64,000 bases of DNA, taken from positions 33,721,634 through 33,785,633 of the forward strand of contig NC_081545.1 in NCBI RefSeq assembly GCF_901000735.1, given 5' to 3'. The notes below the pieces were generated by a model, which searched no databases, was not told the origin of the DNA, and saw nothing but the letters and a program-made list of their open reading frames with translations. Positions 36,426-47,943 of this stretch are shown here, in pieces. This stretch comes from Corylus avellana. Lineage: Eukaryota > Streptophyta > Magnoliopsida > Fagales > Betulaceae. The stretch's first letter is position 1, and the number at the start of each line of letters is the position of its first letter. Made by a program: the position numbers and the translations under genes.

Positions 36426-36524
36426 ATAGTGGTCCTGGAGACCAAGACTGCCAAGGCAGCAACTTTAGATATTCTGACAACACATTGCATACCTTCAGCA
36501 ATGTCTGATGACCTCGAGACTTGA
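36426..36524 (+). pseudogene. Orphan duplicate of DEG9 last exon
   Basis: Copy of DEG9 exon 9 (30554-30652), 99 nt, still with a CAG acceptor, an open frame and the TGA stop. One change turns the second-last codon from Lys to Glu. No other DEG9 exon is near, so it has no gene of its own. It could in theory serve as an alternative last exon for DEG9 about 5.8 kb upstream. It was carried along when the transporter block duplicated. Confidence 0.9.
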
Positions 36525-37224
36525 GTAAAGATTTTGGGGAAGGTACAGAAGATTACTCCATTAGTAATCCTTGCAGTTCACCATTTGCTTGGCTCCGTCT
36601 TATTAATCTTTGTAAACGTTGGATCTGAATTATTGGGTGTTGAGATTTTTCATTTATACTTATATTCATAAATTTTGTTTTAACGGGTAGAAAAAGGTGG
36701 GGAGGGAGGTGAAGATGGCGTTCCTAGATCCAGAAAATTTCGTGATTTCAGTTTTATTTTTTATTTTGGGTAGGAGCTTACCAGGTATATCTTTCATTTT
36801 ATTTTCCAGTAAACACTTTTTTAGATTTATATTATATTGGTTAATGTACTATACCCGCATGGTGTATACGATTAATTTCAAGTAATGTTACTCTTAAAAT
36901 TCATTTATCACATCAGTTGATGATGTGTGTTTTAAGTGGCTTTAAGCATATTTGTCGATGTAAAATAGGTGTGAAAAGTTATAGAAAATATCTGAACATT
37001 TTGTCCTCTTCCACTCTAGAGCCTCGTTCACATGCATACATGTTCTCATGGGCGTGTGCATGACACATGCGCAGATTAAACCCAAACAAGTGCTCTTCAC
37101 ATGAATGTGATTGAGCCTGAAATTTTGCTCGAGAGAAAGTGATCTTGTGACCACAAGTGTTCATATGATTCGATTCAATGGAACTAGGTGCTGAACAATT
37201 TGTAACATGCTTTTATACAATCGC
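36525..37224. other. Spacer between orphan exon and transporter 2
   Basis: Matches 30653-31594 minus the LINE fragment. It is non-coding and shows the uninterrupted site. Confidence 0.5.
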
Positions 37225-39512
37225 TTACACTTGCCCTTTATTGCTTTCAGTTTTATAGCTCTGCAATAGAGGGACCTTTTGGGTCGTAGATGGAGATTCC
37301 AGGCTATTGACTCCATAGTCTTCACCTATCTCTTCTTTTGCTTTACCCCACATCACAGTGTAGAAGCCGATAGATATTATTGTTGCTCCAACAAGACTGT
37401 AAAATGCATAAAAATAGCAAGTTGAATTCAGAACAAGAAGCAATGGACGAGCTAAAGCATGGTTTCTTCTTAATAATTGATAGAGGTTTTTCTTCTTTTG
37501 GGAGAGGGTGAGGGAGTTATTCAATACCTGCCAAGATGGAGAGTATCACCAAGGAACATAACACCCATGGCAACAGCGATGGCAATCGACAAGGGCTTGA
37601 ACATCGCTACATAGACAGGCCCCTTCAAGTGCAACGCCCATGCATGAACTGTATTGTTCACACATGACCCGAAGAGGCCCTAGATCGAGAAAACCCACTT
37701 TAAGACATCAGAGAAAGATGATATAATTAAACTTTTAAGATAAATGATGATTTAATATTAATTTCTTACCGAGCACACAACTGAGACCAAGGCTATATTC
37801 GGCCCCAATATCCAAGCACTAGAATTTCTTTCTGTAATTAAACCTACAACTGCAGCAATGAGGCTCACACTTAGATTGTAAAAGAATATCACTGTCAGTT
37901 CATTCGGGTACTCCTTCATGATTTGTGTCTGCAAAAATACAGAAGTATAAGCTTCATTTTTTCATTAATTTCTACAATATTTGCAAATCCCATCATTGAA
38001 AAGTATTTTGAAACTGGGGTTTAAGGTAATGGGCAGGAAATTCACCTGAACAATGTACCATAGTGGAACCAAAATATATTCAGCTGTAAGTAGAAGGCCA
38101 CCAATTACCCAATCTGATTTTAATGAGTTTAGAGGTTGATGAAGTGAAGCAGATGATGGTTGAGAAATGACGATAGGCGGGCCTTTGTAGAGGGTCACTA
38201 CAAATGCACCTGATATTGAAACTATGGTGCCCAAGATTTTAGCCAAACTGCTTGTGCCTCTCAAATCTATCTTTTCCATCCTTCAATGCCAAAAAGAGAA
38301 ATAAAGAAAGAAAAAGATGAGAATAATAAAGTAGTGAGGGGTCCTCTTCCCTCGTAAGATTTTGATACAACTATTACCTTAAACTATCATTAAACTATCA
38401 TTAAACTATTTAAACTATTTCCACCCAAGTGGTTTAGCAGTCACTTTTTCACCCAAGTGATATAACTTTTTCACCCAAGTGGTTTAGCAGTCACTATCAT
38501 TAAACTATTTCCATCATTCAGTCTTTACATGTTACCAGAATTTCTTGAAATTCTCAAATTCAGACAGGAAATGAGACGAAGTGCCCAGGCAGATTTTCAA
38601 GCCTTGGAGCTCGAGGTCACCTCTCTCCTCTGAAATTCGGACAACAAAATAGAGAGAATCCCAATCCATTTATCGAGAAAGAAATAATGAAAAAAAGAAC
38701 ATGTTTAGGCAGCCCAAAACAGGCAACTAGCATGGCAAAACAGAGTTAGATGCAAAAAGTAACTCCCTTCAACTTTATCAAAGGCAAACGGGATATTTTG
38801 ATGCCAATATGGGCCGTTTGATCTTTTAACACATGAGGGTATTTTTGGTAGCTAATTGAAAGAGTGGGAAAAAGAACCTGAAAAGGATGGCAAGGATGAA
38901 GGTGAAAGCTGGCACCAGGTTGCTGATGGCTGAAGCTAGTGTTGGAGAGCTGAAATTGATGCCTGTATACCCCATGATCTGAGACGAACTCCTGCTCCCA
39001 ACCCAACACAAATCCAGATTGAAAATAGAAATCAGAAAGGAAACAAAAATGAGAAAATTCTGGGCTTTCAAAGTGAAATAACGAAAATAAAGCCTGACTG
39101 ATCCTACAAAAATCATGGGTCTGTTTTGTATTCCATCAGAACTGCATGAGTTAAATAAACTATACCCAATGAGCCCAAGAAGACCAATTTTGGAGAGTAT
39201 GGAAAAACTAAGTGGAGGAAGCACTCTTGATCTGCAAAGGCATATAAACAACCAATTGAGTTGAAATTTGTAATAATAATAGCAGGGAGGGAGGAACAGA
39301 GAGAGAGAAACAGAGAGAGACCTTTGAGAGATAAAGGGTGCAGGGAGGAGGATAATAGCAGCAATGGCATAAGCATAGACAACAAAGACATGGTAGCTCA
39401 TCCCCTTCAAAGTGGCCGCCTTGAAGAGTGTGTTTAAGCCAACGTTGGTGCATTCCATGGTCACCATGGCCGAAAATGGCAGCACATCCCTGTAATAATC
39501 TCCCCTAGCCAT
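37225..39512 (-). CDS. WAT1-related transporter 2 (EamA, UMAMIT type)
   Basis: Recent duplicate of the gene at 31595-33851 with the same structure. Exons, 5'->3': 39322-39512, 39166-39231, 38878-38991, 38046-38280, 37770-37928, 37528-37679, 37225-37396; 1089 nt, 362 aa. All splice sites are intact and every exon has the same length as in its twin, so both look functional. Amino-acid differences are few (for example [10 protein letters not shown] versus [10 protein letters not shown] at the start). The protein has ten predicted membrane helices in two EamA repeats; the substrate cannot be told. Intron 3 carries extra copies of a segment containing cacccaagtggtttagcag (about 38380-38520). The upstream region 39513-41750 parallels that of transporter 1. 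Confidence 0.93.
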
Positions 39513-41751
39513 TTCTTGCTCACGCACACCAAACCCCCCTCCCCACGCACAGAGAGACAAAGACTGGAGCTTCGATTGGTGCTATCTTGACAATATAAGG
39601 GGGGACGCGAGCTATTATTCGTTAGTGCTGACATGACAGTGAAAGGGGAAAATGTTGGATTGCTACTTGGCTTTTCTGTCCTTCGGGAAAAAAGAAGAAG
39701 ATAAAGACTTCCAATTTATATATTTTTTTTGTTTGCTTTTTTTTTTTTTTTTTTTAAACCATCTTTAAAAACTAGTTTGCAAATGTTAATATTACACTTA
39801 CTACTATGCTATGGAATTGATATCTACGGTGGCCTAATCTATTAACATTGACTCGGTTGTAGCACCTTTTTTTTTTTTTTTTACGGTTTTACTCACCTAT
39901 CAATATTCAATTATTTAATATTATACATATATATATATATATATATAATATCAAGACATTATAATCTAACATATAGGTTGTTCTCTATGTGATTCGATTA
40001 CAAAGCCTCAAGCCATTCAATTTCTTACCCAACAAGGTGTGTTTAATCTCATACTCAAGTGATAGTTGACCTTTATATCAAATGATACAAACTTCAAGTA
40101 TAACTCACGCTTATAAAGAAATGAAAGCTCAAAATTTTATATACAAAGCGACATGACTTGTATCATATTATAGGTAGCTTGAGAAGGATTTTTCTCTCTT
40201 TTTCTTTTGGGTAAATGGAGTGTGAAACGGATCTTCCATAAAATAGTTTAGCACGTCAAGTGTTGTTTTTGAGACATTATCAAAGTCATATGCTAATAAA
40301 AACTATATATGTAGCATAGGGTAATTAGTGCATCACTAAACAACAGTGGCGTGTCGTTTTCTTGTCAAATCATGATAATTGATATGCCTCTCAATAATGG
40401 AGGCACCACCTTGAGTCAAAAGCCCAAATCCAGCCTGACTCAACTCTCACTTAAAAAATAAAATAAAAAAACAAATCTCACATATTATACGTAAAGCATT
40501 ATAAACAAATAAAAAAAAAAAAAAAAAAACAGATAGCGTGCCATTATGTATTTACTTTGGATTCACTTTAGGGTATGTTCCTTGACTGGGAGGGGGACCC
40601 CATATTTTGGGGAATGTGGCACACACACGCTCTCAAGCAAAGCCAAAAGGAACTATTTAAACTACCAACACGACACAATTTCTTGGGCGCAGTGTATTTG
40701 TGGGACACCATCCCTAGTCTTTTGCATATCTCGATAGGAATTTGGATTTGGTTTAATTAACCGTTTTGTATGTAAGAGGGTAAGTGGGGTTTGCCTTTGT
40801 TTGGACAGTCCAAGCAGGTGCATGCTTGATCAGTCTAGGGTTTACTTATCGTCTCACATTTAGTTGCTCACATTGTATGTAATACATACAGTTAATTATA
40901 TTTTATTTTGATCATTTTTTCAAGGTTTCAGCCAAACTAAGCATCTAGTGAAGCCAAATTTAACCGATCCGTGTGTTGAGAGTGTGTTATACTTGTTCGA
41001 AATTTATTCTCTAGGGGTAGGTACAAAGTGACCGTTAAATTATCACTTTTTTTGTAAGTTTAAACTGATAAGAATAGGTAAATTTAATCACTTAATCATT
41101 ACTTTAATATTCATTTTCACGTGTAGGCTCAAACTTCTTTTTAATATGTGAGGTTCAACATGTGAAATATTTAATTTAAATGAGAGGTAAATTAACGAAT
41201 TCAATATTTGATCTCCAGACCTTTGACTCTAATACCATGTTAAGCCATAATTTTTCCTAAAAGGTTAAACTTATGAAAAAAGTGGTAATTTCACACTTAA
41301 TCATTACTTTAACAGTGACTTTGCCATTGTGGAGTTTCTCATCATTAAAAAAATAATAATAATAATAATAATCATTAAAAAAAAAAAAGAGAAAGAGAAA
41401 GAGAAAGAAAAAAGAAAAAAGAAAAAAAGAAAAAGAGAGACTTTGGAGGAATCAACACATGGGTCCTGATTTTCAGTTCGTATCACCTTTAGGTCCAGCT
41501 CAAATCAGTTACTGATACTTGGTATTAAAAAATTTAATATTTTTTTGATTCTTCATTAGGATTTTATGATTTAACAATTAAGATTAGAACCTCAATTTTG
41601 ATACTAAAGTTATAAAGCAATTTTTCATGCAAAGGAAGCCTGTTGTAGTGAAAATTGGGTGAGCACAGCCAATTTGCGATCACATTAGCGCATTTTTATT
41701 TTTATTATTATTTTAAAGCACATGAGTAACAAATCAGAAAATAAAGAACAA
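39513..41751. other. Upstream region of transporter 2
   Basis: Right-hand copy of 33852-36040, with poly-T (39739-39755), TA (39930-39947) and A-rich runs (41345-41435). No gene is recognised. Confidence 0.5.
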
Positions 41752-41880
41752 GTCATCGTGCCGTGGGATAACTCAATCGGCTGTGAACCACATTTAATGA
41801 AGTGAAAGTCATTAGTTAGAATCTCTTTTTTCCATTTCCCTTACGTGGACATGTCAAAAAAAAAGAAAAAATAAATAAAT
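41752..41880 (+). mobile_element. tRNA-derived SINE-like insertion
   Basis: About 130 bp present only in the right-hand duplicate. It has an A-box-like taactcaatcgg (41769-41780) and a B-box-like gttagaatctc (41815-41825), 34 bp apart, and ends in an A-rich tail (41858-41878). It sits between segments that are adjacent, apart from about 9 bp, in the left-hand unit near 36040. The tRNA-like head and A-tail are typical of SINEs. Confidence 0.55.
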
Positions 41881-41885
41881 CAAAA

Positions 41886-43240
41886 TGTTAGAGTATATTT
41901 GAATAACCCTAAAGTTAAGGATTTGATGAAGATTAGATTAGCCTAACTTTATAGAGTTAATTATAATTTGATCACCTTAAATTAAGGAATAGAACATTCT
42001 TTATTATAAACATATTAAAGTAATAGGAGCATAATGTAACCCTTTGTGCTTTATTTGTGGACATAGGTCATAGACCAAACCACTTAAAATCTTTGTGTCT
42101 ATTTTATTTTTATTTTTGCTTTTATTTTTATTCATTTATGAATTTCTTCGTGGTATCATAGCAATATAGGCTAATGCCAATACTCGATCCGGTGGTCTTG
42201 TGAATTTTATTTTTCTTTCCTCTCCTTCTTTTGATTTATTGTCTTATTCCAGATAGTCAATACTTTTACAAATCTCATCACCATAGATCTTGCATTGTAT
42301 TCGACCAAAAAAAATAATAAATAAATAAATCACTGTGTTGGTCTTTTGGCTTTCTGTTATTTGGCATGGTTTTGTTATTTGGCGTGAGTTGCCAAATTTG
42401 ATGGCACGTATGGTCCTCCAAGGCTTGGAAATCCCAAGTGCTGCCAAGATTTCCTTTTATCACCTTTATTGTGCATAAGTGGCCGAAGCAATCTAGAGAT
42501 GTCCACTATGTGTGTGCAGAAGAAGCAAATTCGGCCGTCTATGTCTGAGCCACTCATATGTTCCTTGCTTCAGAAACTTCATCCGTTTGAAGAACACCCA
42601 AACAAGCCACAAGCAAGGAGAGATTGTCGATAAAGTTTTCCAAAGCCAAAGTAAGGAAGATCATCAAGAGAGACTACGACAACAGTGCTTTGATTTTTTA
42701 GGTTGTCTTTATACTTTGTTTTGGGAATGCGATGTCATTCCACGGAGAACAAATTGAAAAAAAAAATAAAAAAGAAAAAAAAAATTGAAACCGAGAAAAA
42801 AAAAAATCGAAATAGGCCAGCAAAGGTCTATTGTTGTCATTTGTTGACCTTGATCGATATTTGGCCATTTGTTGGCCCAATATCTTCAGCCTTTGTAGTA
42901 TTGTTTAACACCTAGGCCTATTTCAGCTTAGTTGGCTTTTATTTCTGGCCCATAGTTGGCTCATTTTTCTTCGGCCTTTGGCCCCATTTCAGCCCACAGT
43001 TGGCTCTCTTTTTAGCCCAAAGTTGGCTCTCTTTTAGCCCATAGATAGCCTTATTTTGTATTGTTATTTAAAGTGTTGCCGACCGCCTCTGAGAAAAAAA
43101 AAAAAAAATCAATCAAACTCAAAGTTTTCAAGATCTTACACCTTGAGTTTGAGGAAGGATGTTAGAGTATATTTGAATGACTCTAAAGTTAAAGATTTGA
43201 TGAAGATTAAATTAGCCTAACTGTAGGGATTTAATTATAA
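41886..43240 (+). mobile_element. Short non-autonomous LTR retroelement
   Basis: Left LTR about 41886-42150 starting TGTTAGAGTATATTTG. A primer-binding site TGGTATCATAGC at 42151-42162 is close to the initiator-Met tRNA type. An internal region of about 1 kb follows, then a polypurine tract tgaggaagga at 43150-43159. The right LTR starts again with TGTTAGAGTATATTTG at 43160 but is cut after about 80 bp. The internal part has no gag or pol resemblance; it is repetitive, with several 'ttggctc' and 'gcccat' words at 42950-43050. It therefore depended on other elements, like TRIM or LARD types. Confidence 0.65.
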
Positions 43241-43593
43241 GATGTCCTACACCAATTTGTAAGTTTATGTGTATTTACCACATTAATCATCGAACAATTA
43301 AATTTGACTATGACTAACATAGCAATATCACATGGATTGTTACATTAATTTGTAAAGAATTATAGCAAGAACTGTATTACCCGAACATTACATTTGTCTC
43401 ATATATTTATTGAGATACCTCTTCAATAAAAAAAAAAAAAAAAAAAACCAAAATCAGATGGGTTTGTGCTCCACTACGTATATGAAGTAGCCCACTTTTT
43501 CTGGTCTTTTTTTTATGTTGGATTTGACACTCGTACTTACACTTGTAATAGTATCCTTTTAGAAGACAATCAGAAGCAATAGAATGAAGGACT

Positions 43594-43843
43594 TCAGCTA
43601 GCATTCGCCTGCATACCTTTGACTTTGTTGCTTTTCAACAAAGGGGTCTTTCCAGCAAATGAAGATCCCAATGTACCAAAGCACTCCTCGCTCGATTCTT
43701 CTTCTTTTGCTTTTGCCCATATCACAGCATAAAACCCAAGTGATAGTATTGTTGCTCCAACAACACTGCAACATAAGAGGAAGAAAAGAAGGAAGATGAA
43801 TCTGGAGAAAGTTAAATACAAGGGAACTAACACAAGTAGTTGC

Positions 43844-43880
<37 letters not shown>

Positions 43881-46257
43881 ATATACCTCCCAAGATAGAG
43901 AGCATCACCAAGGAATATGACACCCATAGCAGCTGCAATGACAATTGACAATGGCTTGAAGATTGATATATACACAGGCCCCTTCAAGTGCAAGCCCCAT
44001 GTGTGAACAACAGCGCTTAAGCATGAACCAGTGAATCCCTGATCGATCGGAGAGAATTAATAAACATTTTTTACCATTGAATATACACGTGCGAGTGTAG
44101 AGAGGTTTGAGACCCACTTAGAAAAGAAGATGATATAAGTATGACGTGTCTCAACATGCTATATTATTGGCTCATGCCTAAAAGACTCCCCAAGTACCAA
44201 TCTCCTTAACACTTACAGAGTATATAATGGCGACAAGGGTTATATCAGGCCTTAGTCTCCATGAACTTAGGTTTGCTTCTGCTAATAAACATACTGGTGC
44301 AGATATAATTGTGGCACACAAGTTGTATAAGAAGACCACAGTTAGCTCTGCTGGATATATTTTCATAACCTGCGTCTGTAAAGTGCCAAAGAATCACATT
44401 TAGCTTTTTCAATTTTATCTCATTAAGTTTGCCAAATCAAAATGTATATGACACTGAGAATTCAAAGAATTCCCTTGCAAAATACCTGAACAATGTACCA
44501 GATAGAAATCAGAAGGTACTCAACAGCAATTAAAAGGCCACCTATGATCCAATTCGTTTGTGATCCCAGAGGAGAATGAACTGAAGGGGATGGTGATTCA
44601 GATGAAGCTGATATGAGTGTAGGGCCCTTGTAGAGAACTACCACCAATGCACCTGATATTGATACTATGGTGCCCATGATTTTAGCCTGAGTGATTGAGC
44701 TTCTCAAAGCTACTTTTTCCATCCTTTTTGATGCACCCCATAAAGGTCAAAAGGAGAGAAATTAAAGAAGAAAATTTGGTGAGGTATCAAGTATCAATTA
44801 TAGTTTTTTTCAACACAATCAATGATTAAAAAGATGACTTCATGGACGTAAAGAGCAATGAAATAGGCACTATCATTATGTCTTTCTTTTTCTTAAGGTA
44901 CAATATATAGAGGGAATTATTTGTATTTCTTAGGTTTTAGTGTTGGCAAATTCAGTGACAAAACAGGTTAAATTGTAGATTTTCGTCTAGGGTTGAGTCG
45001 GTATAAAATGCATGTCAAGAGAATGCTGGAATTGAAGATTTGAAAGACTTTGATCGCAATCTAATCCATCGAGCCAGTGTAATTAGTCTAGTACAAAACC
45101 CTATGAGGTTCGGTTGCAGTTTGTTCGATCAAAGTGGTGCAACAGTTCACATTCAAAATCTATAAAGGGTTCAATTGCAATTAGATTGCACTTCGTTCAA
45201 TCGCGAGAGAGGGTCGAGTCACCCCAAATGGCCAAAAAAAACATATAGTAGTTAAGGGAATATACAAAGCTAAAAATATACAAATAAAGTCTCAATAATA
45301 CACCAAGAAAGGACCATGCATGAAAAGTATAGCTTCTTACTTTATCTTTATAAAACCACCTCCATTTTGTAATTTTTGTACCCATATCAGATATTTAATC
45401 ATCCAGTGCCATGACATTGCCCAAATAGTTTTTTATGGAATGCTCATAGTAGCTAACCAATCAAATGAATTCCTCGTGACAAACATATCTTTCCAAACAG
45501 AAAAAAACAAATGCAGCATGAATAAATGGAAACATTATTATAGTAAAAGTGATTTTCATAAGCAATGGTATTTGTCGTTTACAATCATTGCAGACCAACC
45601 GATGTTTTATTGAATATTTAATCTAATTGAGATGTAAATGACATAGACATATGATAATTAAGAAGATGAAAAACCTGAAAATGACGGCAAGTATGAAGGT
45701 AAAAGCCGGTGACAGGTTGCTGATGGCGGAAGCAAGAGTTGGTGAACTGTACTCTATACCTTTGTAGCCACATAACTGACTTAAAACCCTGCTCTCCCAA
45801 ACATAATTAAGGAAGATAAAAACATCAACATCCTGTTCTTATTATCTCCAAATTAATGACAAAAATCAAACTTGGAAAGCTTGTAATTTGGGTGGTAATT
45901 TCGTACCCAAGCACTCCAAGTAGGAAAATTTTGTAGAGGAGAGACAACTTGAATGTAGGAAGCCCTGCTGTTCTGCAGGTACCAATTAAGTAGCATTTTA
46001 CCATATTTTCAATGTTATATTCTTAGAGGGAAGCTATGATATTGGATGGAAAGTTAAGAAACATACCGACGAAAGATGAAGGGCAAAGGGAGAAGAACAA
46101 AAGTAGCTATTGCGTAGGAATAGGCAACAAAGACGTAGTAGCTCAAACCTTTCAAAGTGGCTGCTTTGAATAAGGTGTATAATCCCATGCCGGAGCACTC
46201 TACTCCTACCATGGCTGAAAATGGCAGAACTTCCCTGTAAAAGTAGCTCTGTGCCAT
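43594..46257 (-). CDS. WAT1-related transporter 3 (EamA, UMAMIT type)
   Basis: Third member of the cluster, clearly diverged from the first two. Exons, 5'->3': 46067-46257, 45907-45972, 45675-45788, 44486-44723, 44217-44375, 43887-44038, 43594-43765; 1092 nt, 363 aa. Exon lengths and phases equal those of its neighbours except exon 4, which is one codon longer. Family motifs are present: [17 protein letters not shown] in helix 1-2, [18 protein letters not shown] in helix 4, [18 protein letters not shown] in helix 9. The tail is acidic then polar ([10 protein letters not shown]...). A GA microsatellite (about 43842-43878) lies in intron 6. The location is a membrane, by family; the substrate is unknown. 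Confidence 0.92.
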
Positions 46258-47943
46258 TCTTTCTCTGTCTCTGTCTCTCTCTTTTTCTTAGTGCTTTCTA
46301 TTGCTTCTGAGCAGCATCACTATGCAACATCATTTTGACAGTGGAGGGACGGACTAAGTAACTTTCATTTGTTTGCTTCTTTCTTTTTATTATTATTATT
46401 ATTATTATTTTTATTGTCAATTGTGCTTCAGATGTTACCTTAAATACTATTGTTTGACTGCTTCTGTGACCTTGTTTTTTATAATAAAATTATTTTTAAT
46501 ACCAAAGACCATATCTCAATCTTATTTTGTGTTGGATAGTTGGGAAAAAGTCAACAGAGCTGGTGGTTGGTGCCAACTCATTTGTCTTTAGTTTCAAGAG
46601 TTCTCTACCTGCTCTAGTCTGACAAGGATTAAGGAAATTCAATTCTAAAAGTCTAGGATTAAGAAAATGTCATTGGAAAAAGGTAGTTCTAGATCAGGAG
46701 GCAATGTTGTTGTATTTCTGATTGAGAAAAACTTTGATAGCTCAAGGAACAAATGGCTACCAAGACAATCCACGTGCATAACATATGTCCACTTCGACCA
46801 TTGAATAATCAAAATTGGACTCTTCTCTCACAAAAGGCAGTCATCCAAAACCAAAAGGTACATGTTGACAGCCACAACACATAATACTCGAAACAGAAGC
46901 TTTCAAGCTCTCTACGTCTCTCTAATCGCAAGCATACAAATAAGTTGTTTGTCTTTGTGTATTTGCATGTGCGCGCGTAAAGATGGCCATACTCTTCTGT
47001 CTCTGTCTAAATAAATTTCCTGGTTCCCCTGCATTACTCAGGTTTTACACTGGTGATTCTGGGAGGAACAGAAGGCCAAATCAGCAGCACCATGCCAGGT
47101 GCTTTCAAATTTAGCATGATAGCAATCGCGGCCACCCCCTGTAATCCTACCCTCCAAGTTGCCATGTTAAACAAACAAATCCTCTTTGGAATTCTTCCCA
47201 TTGTATGTCAAGAGAACCGATTCCTTTAAGAGAAAGGACAAGTTGCAGATAACCCCCAAAAAAAAAAAAAAAAAGTTTTTTAAAGTTTATTTTATTATTT
47301 TGGTTTTTAAAAAAATAAAGGGTATTATAGGAAAGCTGATAAAAAAAGTGGCAAGTGGCCACTTTTCCATCCAAGTAGACAACAACCACTAACGTAGTGG
47401 CTTAAATGCAATAAAATGGTAGTTTGATGGACTGAAGTGTCACAACTGTCAGCTTGTAGGGCTTTATAAAAAATAGTTGTCAATTGAGGGATCAACTAAA
47501 GCAATTTAACCCAAAATTAATTCCATATTGTTTTTTTTTCCAATCTCCAAGCAATTAAGCGCTCCCAATTTGTTTTTTTCACTCAGTTCTGATATTCTGT
47601 TGAATAGCATTGCTCTTGTCAATTCATCTCTCTCTCTATAGCTAACTTGAGCTCCTTTCATCGCTTAGGCAAACAGTGGTTTACAAAGAAAGGCTGCCAA
47701 AGAAGCAACTCCTTAATTAATTTTATCCTTTTCTGAAGAAAGCAAAAGAATGATTGATTGGTGGCAAAAGCTTTGGCCATAGAGACACAGATATCTTACA
47801 AAAACGTATGCCTTGCTTTGAACTTATGCTTTGTTCTGTAGTTAAAATTACACTTGAGGTATTAGAATTACAAGTAGGTGCTGAACAATGTTTCACCAGC
47901 TAGCACTCATCTACATACATGATACATCTATTCTACATCTATT
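46258..47943. other. Intergenic between transporters 3 and 4
   Basis: Holds a TTA microsatellite (46386-46410), a poly-A run (47257-47273) and otherwise featureless AT-rich sequence. No gene or clear element is recognised. Confidence 0.45.

Noticed and set aside
41752..41835. Considered as a true tRNA gene
   Set aside because: The A and B boxes are imperfect, no full cloverleaf could be drawn, and an A-rich tail follows; a SINE fits better.
42512..42757. Possible gag-like frame inside the short LTR element
   Set aside because: 81 codons with no zinc knuckle or other gag feature that I can see; the element is better called non-coding.
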